This document shows positions 16,941 through 25,265 of a stretch of 64,000 bases of DNA, piece by piece; the first letter of the stretch is position 1, and the number at the start of each line of letters is the position of its first letter. A program made the translations under genes and the position numbers. The DNA comes from CAIQIA01 sp945861105 (GTDB lineage Bacteria > Cyanobacteriota > Cyanobacteriia > PCC-6307 > Cyanobiaceae), in assembly GCA_947488815.1 (NCBI GenBank), contig CANLCC010000003.1, positions 1-64,000 of the forward strand, in the 5' to 3' direction. The notes below the pieces were generated by a model, which saw only the letters and a program-made list of their open reading frames with translations, ran no database searches and was not told the origin of the DNA.

Positions 16941-17743
16941 AGACCCAGGGTGCCGGCGATCTCTAGGGCTGCCCTCGCGCTCCACAACTGCGCCTCGCCG
17001 GCGGTACGTTCGGCGTCGCTGGGGCTGCGCTGCACGATCAGCTCGGCCCAGCGCAACCAGGGGCCCCAGTCACCGTCGCTGGGCGCACCGCCGGCGAGGT
17101 GATCGGCCAGCCCCTGCTGCAGGCCATTGCGGATCCACAGCACGTCGACCGGCGTGTGCGTTGCCAGCTGCACCAGCAGGGCCTGGGCACGGCCGCTGGC
17201 CTGCAGCCCCGCCGGCGTGTGTCGCCGGAAGCCGGCCAGGGCCAGCCAGGCGATCGCCCCGAGGCGGCAGAGCCGTTCCCGCCGCGGCGGATCGCCCCCC
17301 GTCGGATCCCGCCGTTCCCAGCACCACCACAGCAGTTCGGCCCAGGCCACCAGGGCCGGTGTTTCGGTTTCGGTGGCCGGGGGAGCCTCGAGGCTGCTGT
17401 TGAGGTGCTGCTCGAGGGCGGTCAGCAGCCGTGCCATCGCCTGGTCCCACTGGGGGCGGCATTGCTCCAGTTCAACGTCGCTGGCCATGGCGCCCAGGTT
17501 GTGCCAGGTGGCCTCCCAGCCCTCCAGCCGCGGCAGCACCGCTGTCCAACCCTGGCTTTCGCCCAGTTCGCGGCAGCGGTCGAGCTCAAGCACCGCCAGT
17601 TCGAGGGCCAGCCGCCGCCGCTGGCGTTCATCGATGCCCCAGGTCATCGCCTCCCGCCACACGGTGGCCAGGGCCGCCGTCGGCAGCGGCAGCTCGAGCA
17701 GGGTTTCGAGCGGCACCTGCAGCACCTGATCGCGGTCGCTCAT
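16937..17743 (-). CDS. Hypothetical protein in glycan cluster
   Basis: A 268-residue protein that I do not recognise. It is helical and Trp-rich (LVAWAELLWWCWERRD near the middle, WGPWLRWAELIV near the end), with no signal peptide, membrane helix or catalytic motif that I can name. It overlaps the preceding gene (17740-18486) by ATGA, so the two form a pair and may act together. Their place between glycosyltransferase and TPR genes suggests an accessory role in surface polymer assembly, without direct evidence. Confidence 0.65.
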   Translation of the reverse strand: MSDRDQVLQVPLETLLELPLPTAALATVWREAMTWGIDERQRRRLALELAVLELDRCRELGESQGWTAVLPRLEGWEATWHNLGAMASDVELEQCRPQWDQAMARLLTALEQHLNSSLEAPPATETETPALVAWAELLWWCWERRDPTGGDPPRRERLCRLGAIAWLALAGFRRHTPAGLQASGRAQALLVQLATHTPVDVLWIRNGLQQGLADHLAGGAPSDGDWGPWLRWAELIVQRSPSDAERTAGEAQLWSARAALEIAGTLGL

Positions 17744-18486
17744 GGTGTCTGCTCCAGGGCGCGGCGGGCACGGGCCAGCTGGGCTTCGAGCCGAGGCAGC
17801 AGCGCCGCCATCGCCTGCACGCTGCCCTGGTGCCCCTCCAGCTCGCGTTCCAGCTGGTCTTCATGGTCCTGCAGCAGGGCCACCCATTCCTGCAGCCGCC
17901 GCCCCTCCCGCGCCAGCGGCTGTGCTCGCGGCCCGGCAGGGCTGACGGCCGTGCCGCCGTCGTCGCCCTGCCGCAGCAGCGCCAGCCAGTCATCGGCCGC
18001 CGGCTCCAGCCGCCAACGGGCCTGGCCATCGTTGCCAGCTGTGTCGGCCTCGGCCTCCAGTTCGAGGTAAGCCGCCCGCAGCGCCGGATCCAACCGCAGC
18101 ACCGTGCTCGCCACCAGGGCCAGCAGCTCGGTGCGACCGTCGGGCAGCGGCTGGCGTTGCAGTTCGGGCAGTTGCCGCTGCAGCGCCGCCATCGCGTCGG
18201 CGTCGAGGCCGGCGGTGTTGAGCACGGTGAACCGCTGGCGGTGGCGTCGCTTGAGCTGGCCCGCCAGCTGCAGCTGCCGCCGCCAGCCGTCGAGGTCGGC
18301 CCCGGCCTGCTGGGCCAGGCTGGCCAGGGCCAGCGGGGGTGGGCCATACAGCAGCCACGCCTGCCAGGGCCCGCCCAGGTCGTCGAGGTCGGCCAGGGGC
18401 GGACTGCCGGCCGCCAGCCCCGGGGCCAGGCTGCTGCCCGGCAGCGCGTAGATCCAGGCCGGTGCCGGTGCAGACCATGCCGTCAT
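17740..18486 (-). CDS. Hypothetical protein with C-terminal coiled coil
   Basis: A 248-residue protein of unknown family. The N-terminal part is Pro/Gly/Ala-rich. The C-terminal 60 residues (EGRRLQEWVALLQDHEDQLERELEG through LPRLEAQLARARRALEQ) look like a coiled coil. It overlaps the downstream gene by ATGA. Its start codon at 18486 lies head to head with, and just inside, the start of the plus-strand TPR gene if that one begins at 18477, so both promoters must lie within the opposite coding sequence. No enzymatic motif is visible. Confidence 0.6.
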   Translation of the reverse strand: MTAWSAPAPAWIYALPGSSLAPGLAAGSPPLADLDDLGGPWQAWLLYGPPPLALASLAQQAGADLDGWRRQLQLAGQLKRRHRQRFTVLNTAGLDADAMAALQRQLPELQRQPLPDGRTELLALVASTVLRLDPALRAAYLELEAEADTAGNDGQARWRLEPAADDWLALLRQGDDGGTAVSPAGPRAQPLAREGRRLQEWVALLQDHEDQLERELEGHQGSVQAMAALLPRLEAQLARARRALEQTP

Positions 18487-19211
18487 GGCAGCCGCAGCAG
18501 AATGGAACCCTGTCGCCCCTGGCCCCGGTGCAACCCCAGACCGAGACGCTGATCCAGGGACTGGTGTCGATGCCCGGTGACCCGGGGCTGCTGCAGCTGC
18601 TGGGCAATCAGCTCGAGGCCAGCGGCGACTGGCCCACCCTGCGGCGCGTGTTTCTGCAGCAGCTGGCCCACGTGCCCAAGGGGTCGGACCTCGAAGCCTA
18701 CGTCGCCTATCTGTCGGCCAAGGCCTGCCATGAACTGGGCGAAAGCCGTGAGGCCCTCAGCCTCGCCGGTCGTGCCGTGCAGCTCAACCCCGGCTTCGCC
18801 TACGCCCACCATCTGCATGGCCATTGCCTGGCCCGGGCCGGCCGCCGCGGTGAGGCCATCGCCGCCCAGCACCGCTGCGCCGACCTGGCCCCGGCCTTCC
18901 CCTGGTGCTGGTTCGAGATCGGCCGCCTCCACGAGGCCCAGGGTCAACGGGTGGCCGCCGCCCGCAGCTTCCGCGAAGCCCTCGAACGCCAACGGGTCAG
19001 CGACCCCGACCACCTGCGCCCCATCGAGGTGGCCCTGGCCGATGTCGAGCAGGCGCTGCTGCGCCACGAAGACGAAGAAGCCTGGCGCAGCCTCTGGCCC
19101 GACCGGCCCATGCCGCCGCCCCACGAACAGCTGCCCCCCCCCGACCGCCTGGCCATGGCCGTCGCCCGTCTGCAGCTGCTGCTCGACCATCGCGGCATTC
19201 CGCCGGCCTAG
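18477..19211 (+). CDS. TPR repeat protein
   Basis: A 244-residue protein with at least three tetratricopeptide-like units between about residues 40 and 180 (for example EAYVAYLSAKACHELGESREA, NPGFAYAHHLHGHCLARAGRRGEA, FPWCWFEIGRLHEAQGQRVAAARSF). TPRs bind partner proteins. The start is unclear: ATG 18477 overlaps the divergent gene by 10 bases, while GTG 18528 would avoid this. It ends four bases inside the convergent GT2 gene at 19208. It may serve as scaffold for the glycosyltransferases around it, which is inference. Confidence 0.7.
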   Translation: MPSWQPQQNGTLSPLAPVQPQTETLIQGLVSMPGDPGLLQLLGNQLEASGDWPTLRRVFLQQLAHVPKGSDLEAYVAYLSAKACHELGESREALSLAGRAVQLNPGFAYAHHLHGHCLARAGRRGEAIAAQHRCADLAPAFPWCWFEIGRLHEAQGQRVAAARSFREALERQRVSDPDHLRPIEVALADVEQALLRHEDEEAWRSLWPDRPMPPPHEQLPPPDRLAMAVARLQLLLDHRGIPPA

Positions 19212-21025
19212 GTCCAGCCCAGCGGGTCGAATTCCCGCGGGCGGCCGTCCAGGTGCTGACGGCTGCTGGCCGCCGGCCACCAGGGCCCCTCGCCCGCCAG
19301 GGCCTGCGGCCAGCGTTGCGCAATCCGCTGCCGTGCCGGCAGGGCCGTGGCGCTGCGTTTCACATCACGGGTCGAGGCTTCGTCGTGGCGCAGCACCACC
19401 CCGTCGGGCACCAGCTGGCGGTAGCCCGCCGCCCCCAGCCGCAGGCACAGGTCCACATCGTTGTATTCCACCGGGAATGCCGGATCGAAGCCGCCGCTGG
19501 CCAGAAACAGCTGCCGCCGCAGCATCAGGCAGGCCCCCGTCACCAGCCCCCAGCCCGTGAGTCGGCGGCTGCGGCCCCGGTGCACCCCGTGCTGTTCGGG
19601 CAGATGGCGGTAGGGGTGTTCGCAGCCGCTGCCCAGCCCCGTCACCACCCCCGCATGCTGGATCGTGCCGTCGGCATGCAGCAGCACCGCCCCCACGGCC
19701 CCCACCGCCGGCCGCAGGGCCTGGGCCGCCAGTCGCTGCAGCCATGGCGTGGGGGGCCCCATCACGTCGTTGTTGAGGCACAGCAGCAGCTCGCCGCGGG
19801 CGACGCGGGCGGCGGCGTTGTTGAGGCGGCTCCAGTTGAACGGTTCATCGCGCGGCAGCACCTGCAGCCGCAGGCCCGGCTGCTGCTGCCACCGCTGCAG
19901 CAGGTCGGCCGTGGCCTGCAATCGCGAGCCGTTGTCGACCACCCACGGCTCAAGCCGCACCTGCGGGCTGGCCGCTGCCCCCCGGCGCAGCCCCTCGAGG
20001 CAGCGGGCCAGCAGGTCGGGCCGGTCGCGGGTGGGCACCACGACGCTGATCAGTGGTGGTGCCGCCGGCAGGGCCCACTGCAGCCGCAGCCCTTCGCCGT
20101 CGGGCGCCACCAGCAGCAGCCGTTCCCCCTGCCGTTGCAGATGGGCCGCCATCGCCGCCGCCCGCTCGTGGGTTTCGACCAGTGGCCGGGGGCGGTGGGC
20201 CAGGATGCGCGGCAGCGCCACGATGCGCGGCCCCGCCTCGAGGGCCTGCAGCTGCCAGGCGAACCGCTGCACGGGATCCAGCGGTGGGGGCGGCAGGCCG
20301 TTCGCCTCCAGCCAGGCCTCGCGCCAGAGGCTGTGGCTGTCGAGCCAGGGGGTGGCCCAGAAGCTTTCGGGCACCCAGCCCGGCTTGAACCACGGATCCC
20401 AGCGGCGCCCGCCCGCCTCGAGCCGGTCTTCGTCGCCGTAGACCAGGTCGGGCGGTGGCGCCCCCTGGGCCCCGTCGGCCGCCAGCAGCATCGCCAACTG
20501 CTTTCCCAGGTCGGGTCGCAGCTGGCAGTGGGGATCCCGCAGCAGCCGCCAGCCCGCCGGCAGCGCCGTGAAGCCCGGCGCCGGCCTGGGTTCCAGCCGC
20601 CGTTGCCACAGCCGGTAAGCCCGCGGCGGCAGGCCCGTGGCCAGCCGTTCCCCCCGCAGGGCCGCCAGCCCTTCCAGTTCCTTCCAGCGCAGCCATACCC
20701 ACGGCTCCCCCGGCAGGGCCAACGCCGCCCGGCGGAAGGCATCGGCTGCCGCCCCCCAGCGCCCCTGCCCTTCGAGCAGCTCGGCCGCCGCCAGCCAGTT
20801 CCAGCCCAGCTGCGGATGCACCCGGCCGCTGGCCCGCTGCAGCGCCAGGGCCTCGGCCGCTCGACCCTGGCGCCGCCGCAGCAGCCCCAGGTAATGCAAC
20901 GCCGCCCCGTGGGGCCCGCCGCTGGCCAGGCAGGCCCAGAACAGCCCCTCGGCTCCCTCGGCCTCGCCCCGCTCGAAGGCCTCGCGCCCCTGCTGGTACA
21001 GCTCTTCGGCGCTGGCGGCGGCCAT
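19208..21025 (-). CDS. TPR-GT2 glycosyltransferase
   Basis: A 605-residue protein. Residues about 1-110 are TPR-like (AEELYQQGREAFERGEAEGAE, LHYLGLLRRRQGRAAEAL). The middle resembles the N-terminal part of large GT2 proteins (PPDLVYGDEDRLEAGGRRWDP...FKPGWVPE). The GT2 domain begins near residue 345 (ISVVVPTRDRPDLLARCL), with VVDNGS, LLLCLNNDVMGPP, and GACLMLRRQLFLASGGFDP...YNDVDLCLRLG. I chose ATG 21025 because upstream residues in the same frame are Arg/Pro/Gly junk and overlap the start of the divergent GT4 gene. It likely elongates a surface glycan; donor not known. Confidence 0.85.
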   Translation of the reverse strand: MAAASAEELYQQGREAFERGEAEGAEGLFWACLASGGPHGAALHYLGLLRRRQGRAAEALALQRASGRVHPQLGWNWLAAAELLEGQGRWGAAADAFRRAALALPGEPWVWLRWKELEGLAALRGERLATGLPPRAYRLWQRRLEPRPAPGFTALPAGWRLLRDPHCQLRPDLGKQLAMLLAADGAQGAPPPDLVYGDEDRLEAGGRRWDPWFKPGWVPESFWATPWLDSHSLWREAWLEANGLPPPPLDPVQRFAWQLQALEAGPRIVALPRILAHRPRPLVETHERAAAMAAHLQRQGERLLLVAPDGEGLRLQWALPAAPPLISVVVPTRDRPDLLARCLEGLRRGAAASPQVRLEPWVVDNGSRLQATADLLQRWQQQPGLRLQVLPRDEPFNWSRLNNAAARVARGELLLCLNNDVMGPPTPWLQRLAAQALRPAVGAVGAVLLHADGTIQHAGVVTGLGSGCEHPYRHLPEQHGVHRGRSRRLTGWGLVTGACLMLRRQLFLASGGFDPAFPVEYNDVDLCLRLGAAGYRQLVPDGVVLRHDEASTRDVKRSATALPARQRIAQRWPQALAGEGPWWPAASSRQHLDGRPREFDPLGWT

Positions 21026-21077
21026 GGCGCAGGCGGGGTGCCGGTCGATGCCAGCATGGCCCCCTCTGCATCCATCC

Positions 21078-22256
21078 ATGGCGGCCCGGCCCCTGGTGGT
21101 GAACCTCTGGGGACATCTCAGTGGATCCTTCGGCCTCGGAGAAGGCGCCCGCTGCACGGCCCGGGCCCTCGAGGCCGCCGGGTTGCAGGTGCGTTGGTGC
21201 GACCTGCCCCTCAGCAGCCATCCCGGCGACCATCCGCTGCCCGACCGGGGGCCCGAGGGGCCGGCCCTGGTCGACCTGATCCACACCAACCCCAACGTGC
21301 TGCGCAGCAGCGACAGCCTCGGGCGGCGGCTGCAGCTGCAGGCTCCCCTGCGCATCGGCTTCTGGGCCTGGGAACTCGAGCAGTTCCCCACCGGCTGGGA
21401 CTGGGGTTTCGCCGGCCTCGACCAGCTCTGGTGCCCCTCGGCCTTCACCGCCGCCGCCCTGGGGCTCCGCAGCCCCGTGCCGGTCACGGCCCTGCCGCAC
21501 CTCATCGACTGGTCCCGGGCCGACCGGCTGGCCCGGCTGCGGGCCTGGCGGGGCCGGTCGGCCCTGTTCACGGTCTTTTACACCTTCGACGGCTGGAGCA
21601 CCGAAGGGCGCAAGAACCCCTTCGCCGTGATCGATGCCTTTCAGCTGGCCTTCCCCCGCGATGGCGAAGACGGGCCGCCGGCGCGGCTGTGGCTCAAGCT
21701 CTCGAGTGCCGGCCAGTTTCCTGACCTGGCGGCGCGCCTGCGGGCCCGGGCCGCAGGCGACCCCCGCATCGAGCTGATCGAACAACACCTCAGCCTCGAG
21801 GCCCTCGATGGCCTGTATCGCGACGCCGACGTGCTGCTGAGCCTGCACCGCTCCGAAGGGTTCGGTCTCACCCTGGCCGAGGCCATGGCCGCCGGTCTGC
21901 CGGTGGTGGCCAGCGGTTATTCGGGCAACCTCGAGTTCATGGACAGTGACAGTGCCCTGCTGGTGCCCGCCCCTCTGGTCACGATCCAGCACAGCCAGGG
22001 CGACTACCGCCGCGGCTGCCGCTGGGGTGAACCCTGCGTCGCCACTGCTGCCCAGCACCTGCGCCAGCTGGCCGCCGACCCCGCCCTCGGCCGCCGCCTG
22101 GCCATGGCCGGCCGCCAGGCCGTGGCCGACCGGCTCGCCCCCGAACGGCTGGCGGCGATCGTGGCCGAACGCATCGGCAGCCTGCTGCGCTGGGGCGGCC
22201 GCCAGGAGCTGCTGGCGGCCCTACCCGCCGGCCATCCCCTCACCGCCCTCCAGTAA
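21078..22256 (+). CDS. Glycosyltransferase family 4 (divergent from TPR-GT2)
   Basis: A 392-residue GT-B enzyme. The start ATG 21078 begins MAARPLVVNLWGHLSGSFGLGEGARC, with the glycine-rich acceptor loop. The donor site HRSEGFGLTLAEAMAAGLPVV (E-x7-E) is at about residue 255-275. FTVFYTFDGWSTEGRKNP (about 155) is a feature of GT4 members in large cyanobacterial glycan clusters. An earlier in-frame ATG at 21024 adds 18 unlikely residues and overlaps the divergent gene. The 3' end overlaps the opposite-strand TPR gene by 36 bases. Confidence 0.85.
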   Translation: MAARPLVVNLWGHLSGSFGLGEGARCTARALEAAGLQVRWCDLPLSSHPGDHPLPDRGPEGPALVDLIHTNPNVLRSSDSLGRRLQLQAPLRIGFWAWELEQFPTGWDWGFAGLDQLWCPSAFTAAALGLRSPVPVTALPHLIDWSRADRLARLRAWRGRSALFTVFYTFDGWSTEGRKNPFAVIDAFQLAFPRDGEDGPPARLWLKLSSAGQFPDLAARLRARAAGDPRIELIEQHLSLEALDGLYRDADVLLSLHRSEGFGLTLAEAMAAGLPVVASGYSGNLEFMDSDSALLVPAPLVTIQHSQGDYRRGCRWGEPCVATAAQHLRQLAADPALGRRLAMAGRQAVADRLAPERLAAIVAERIGSLLRWGGRQELLAALPAGHPLTALQ

Positions 22257-22898
22257 CCGCTCCAGCCGCTGGCGCAGGGCCTGCTCACCCGGCTGGGGCT
22301 GGCGCCGCAGCAACGCCAGGGCGCCATCGCCATCGAGGCGGGCCAGGTGGTCTTGCCACACCAGCGCCCGCACCGCCGCCGCCGGGCAGCCCCGGTCGCA
22401 CAGCCAGCACGCCAGATCACTGCCCACCACCCGCACTGCCGCCGCCTCGGCCCCCTGCAGCCACACGGGTGGGGCCGTCCAGTCGATGGGCTCGGCCGCC
22501 GCGAACCGCTCCAGCCGTTCGCTGGCCCGTTCGGGGGCCAGGGTCTGCAGCACCTCCAGCAGGTTGCGGGCGGTGAGGGGGCTGTCGCTGCCCCAGGCCA
22601 GGGCGGTTTCGAACCATTCGGCCGCGGCTTCGGCCTGCTGCAGCGCCCGGTGGGCATCGCCCAGCTTGTGGGGAATCCAGGGGCTGCGGCCGCCGGCCTC
22701 GAGGGCGCCGTGCAGCACCGGCAGGGCCTCGGCCGGCGCCCCCCCCATCACCAGGCTGAAGCCCAGAAGATCCAGCACCTCGGGATGCTGCGGATGGCGC
22801 TGCTGCAGCTGCCGCAGGGCCGCCGTCGCCGTCGGCCAGTCTTCGGCACCCAGGGCCCGGCGGGCCTGCAGTTCCAGGTCGGCATCGCTGTCAGCCAT
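22221..22898 (-). CDS. TPR repeat protein, end of secretion operon
   Basis: A 225-residue protein with TPR-like helices in its first 110 residues (PTATAALRQLQQRHPQHPEVLDLLGFSL, SPWIPHKLGDAHRALQQAEAAAEWFETAL). It is the last gene of the minus-strand operon carrying the type I exporter. It begins eight bases inside the end of the GT4 gene upstream, which implies translational coupling. The C-terminal half (QGAEAAAVRVVGSDLACWLCDRG) is of unknown fold. Its function may be to hold glycosylation and export enzymes together, but nothing proves it. Confidence 0.7.
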   Translation of the reverse strand: MADSDADLELQARRALGAEDWPTATAALRQLQQRHPQHPEVLDLLGFSLVMGGAPAEALPVLHGALEAGGRSPWIPHKLGDAHRALQQAEAAAEWFETALAWGSDSPLTARNLLEVLQTLAPERASERLERFAAAEPIDWTAPPVWLQGAEAAAVRVVGSDLACWLCDRGCPAAAVRALVWQDHLARLDGDGALALLRRQPQPGEQALRQRLERLLEGGEGMAGG

Positions 22899-24117
22899 GG
22901 GTCAGCACCTCCTGCAGCAGGGCCAGCTGGGTGGCCATGCAGGCCTCGCGCCCATAACGCTCCAGCACCGTACGTCGGGCTTCGAGCCGCAGCGGCGCCA
23001 TGGCCCGCGGCGCCGCCAGCACCTGCAGCAGCGTCGCCACCAGGGCGTCGTCGTCAAAGAAGTCGACCAGCAGTCCATTGCGGCCGTGGTCGATCACCTC
23101 TTCGACCGGTGCCGTGCGCGAACCCACCACCAGGGCGCCGCAGGCCATCGCTTCGAGCAGGCTCCAGCTCAGCACATACGGGTAGGTGAAATACACGTGG
23201 GCGCTGCTGACCCGGAACAGGTCGTGCAGGGTGCTGTGGGGCAGCCGGCCCAGAAAGTGCAGCCGGCGCGGGTCGATGGCGCCGGCCCCCTGGGCCAGCA
23301 GCCATTCGCGCCAGTGGCGGCCGGGGGGTGGCGGTGGCCCATAGGTGGTGCCGTCATTGCCCACCACCACCACCTGCACCGTCGGGTGGGCCCGTTGCAG
23401 GGCCGGCAGGCAGGCCATCAGCCGGTGGAAGCCCCGCAGGGGCTCCAGGGACCGGCTGGCGAAGGTCACGATCGGCTGGCCCGCCAGCAGCACCTGGCCG
23501 TCGGGCAGCCGCAGCCGGGCCAGCGGATCGGGGCGGCAGTCGCTGAGGTCGATGCCTTCGTGGGCCACCCGCAGCCGTGGCTGCAGCCAGGTCGGAAAGG
23601 TGGAGCGCTGGAAGGCGGTGCTGGTGAAGCCCAGGGTCATGCGTTTGAGGGCCTGCCAGTCGGCCCATTGGCGCAGGGAGCGGCCGGCGCCGGCATCGCT
23701 GCGGTTGGCATGCACCGCCGCCGCCGGATCAAAACCCTCGGGGTCGATGCCGCCCAGGTCGAGCTCCAAAAAGGCCAGCAGCGGCACCTGCGGAAACACG
23801 TCATCGAGGTACAGGGCATCGCCCCAGAACGGATGGGCCACCACCAGGTCGGGCCGCCAGCCCTCGCTCGCCAGCCCCTGCAGCTGCTGCCGCACCCGGT
23901 GGCCCTGCTCCAGCTGGGCCTGCACCACCCGGGCCGGGTCGGGATGGCGGCAGGCCGGCACCGGATCGCCGCCACTGCCGCGGTACCGCCCCGGCAGGGG
24001 CCGCTGGGGGGTGGCACGCACGCCGATGCCCACCACGTCCCAGCCGGCACCCGCGGCGGCGATCGCCAGGTGGGCGAACTGGCCTGGGTAGTTCTGATGC
24101 AGCAGCAGCAGCCGCAC
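22891..24117 (-). CDS. Glycosyltransferase family 4 in secretion operon
   Basis: A 408-residue GT4 glycosyltransferase. The N-terminus MRLLLLHQNYPGQFAHLA matches the GT4 subgroup that often opens with HQNFPGQF. LVVAHPFWGDALYLDDVFP (about 90), SRSLEPLRGFHRLMACLPAL (about 220) and WSLLEAMACGALVVGS (about 320, E-x7-E region) complete the fold. It lies 11 bases behind the HlyD adaptor gene and shares the operon with the type I exporter, which suggests that the exported protein, or the polymer it joins, is glycosylated. Acceptor unknown. Confidence 0.85.
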   Translation of the reverse strand: MRLLLLHQNYPGQFAHLAIAAAGAGWDVVGIGVRATPQRPLPGRYRGSGGDPVPACRHPDPARVVQAQLEQGHRVRQQLQGLASEGWRPDLVVAHPFWGDALYLDDVFPQVPLLAFLELDLGGIDPEGFDPAAAVHANRSDAGAGRSLRQWADWQALKRMTLGFTSTAFQRSTFPTWLQPRLRVAHEGIDLSDCRPDPLARLRLPDGQVLLAGQPIVTFASRSLEPLRGFHRLMACLPALQRAHPTVQVVVVGNDGTTYGPPPPPGRHWREWLLAQGAGAIDPRRLHFLGRLPHSTLHDLFRVSSAHVYFTYPYVLSWSLLEAMACGALVVGSRTAPVEEVIDHGRNGLLVDFFDDDALVATLLQVLAAPRAMAPLRLEARRTVLERYGREACMATQLALLQEVLTHG

Positions 24118-24128
24118 GGCCGAAGGGC

Positions 24129-25265
24129 TCAGCGGATCGTGCGCAGGGCGTCGGCGCCGTTGGTGAAGCGGCTCATCAGCAGATCAAGAATCGAGCGGCG
24201 GTCGAGTTTGAGGTCGGCACTCACGGCCATGCCCGGCTGCAGCTCGTACTGCTTGCCCTCGTGCAGCAGGGTCTGGCGGGCCAGCAGCAGGGTGACAGGA
24301 AACTTGGGGGTCTCGCCGGCGGCCTTGGCCTCAACGGCGTCGCGGCTGATGGTCTTCACCGTGGCATCGATGGTGCCGTATTTGTTGCGGTCGTAGGCCT
24401 GCACCGACACCTTGGCGGTCTGCCCCTCACGCACGAAGGCCAGATCAGCGTTGGGCACCTCGACCCGCGCCTGCAGGTTGTCACTGGGCACGATGCGCAG
24501 CAGGGCTTCACCGGCTCCCACCACCAGGCCGGTCTTGGCCTGCAGATCCAGCACCGACCCGTTCACCGGCGCCCGCAGCACCACCTGGCGCAGCTTCTCC
24601 TGGGTTTCGATGGCGTCGGCCCGCAGGGTGGCTTCTTCGCCGGCCATCTCGGCCTGCTTCTGCTGCGATTCGGCCACCGCCCGCAGCTCCTCCTGGCGGC
24701 TCTGGTCGATCTGGGCCCGCAGCTGCGAGGCCGTCTTCTGATAATCGAGCACCTGGAAGTAAGGGGCGGCCCCCTCCTTCATCAGGGCATCGGTGCGTCG
24801 CAGCTGCTCTTCGGTGATGGCCAGCTGCGATTCGAGCCCGGCCCGGGCCGCGCGGCTTGCTTCGATCTGCCGTTGCAGCCGCACCAGTTCGGCCCGACCC
24901 TGCACAAGCAGAGAGGAGTTTCTCTCGCGCTGGGCCACGCTGCGGCTCTGCAGCACCCGGGGGTTGAGCACCACCAAGGGTTCGCCGGCCTTCACGGCTT
25001 GGGCTTCTTTCACCAGCACCTGGGTCACCTCCCCCGGTTCGGCGGTCTTGATCTCCTGGGTTGAGCGGCGGGTTTTCAGTTCTCCGCTCACCTTCAGGAT
25101 CTGGTCCACCTGCACCACCGAGATGGCGCCGGCGATGGTGACGATCAGCAGGCTGAGGGCGCCACCCACGATCAGGGAGAACACTGGCGTGGGCCGACTT
25201 TCGACCCGCAGGGCATCGTCCTGCCCCCGGGGGGACGGCTTGGTGAGGGAGGAGTTGCGGCTCAT
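24129..25265 (-). CDS. HlyD-family membrane fusion (adaptor) protein of type I secretion
   Basis: A 378-residue periplasmic adaptor that links the inner-membrane ABC exporter to an outer-membrane channel. The N-terminus is cytoplasmic (about 1-28), followed by one transmembrane helix (FSLIVGGALSLLIVTIAGAIS, about 29-50). Then come a lipoyl half-motif (EPGEVTQVLVKEAQAVKAGEPL), a long coiled-coil hairpin (about 110-215), the second lipoyl half (VVLRAPVNGSVLDLQAKTGLVVGAGE) and a beta-barrel domain. ATG 25265 is chosen because it overlaps the ABC gene stop as ATGA and gives a normal length. A TolC-like partner is not in the window. Confidence 0.9.
   Translation of the reverse strand: MSRNSSLTKPSPRGQDDALRVESRPTPVFSLIVGGALSLLIVTIAGAISVVQVDQILKVSGELKTRRSTQEIKTAEPGEVTQVLVKEAQAVKAGEPLVVLNPRVLQSRSVAQRERNSSLLVQGRAELVRLQRQIEASRAARAGLESQLAITEEQLRRTDALMKEGAAPYFQVLDYQKTASQLRAQIDQSRQEELRAVAESQQKQAEMAGEEATLRADAIETQEKLRQVVLRAPVNGSVLDLQAKTGLVVGAGEALLRIVPSDNLQARVEVPNADLAFVREGQTAKVSVQAYDRNKYGTIDATVKTISRDAVEAKAAGETPKFPVTLLLARQTLLHEGKQYELQPGMAVSADLKLDRRSILDLLMSRFTNGADALRTIR

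Noticed and set aside
18905..21724. A 939-codon plus-strand open frame across the TPR and GT2 genes
   Set aside because: Pro/Arg/Gln-rich without motifs. The opposite strand has an intact TPR-GT2 protein, and the plus strand at 21078 uses another frame for GT4.
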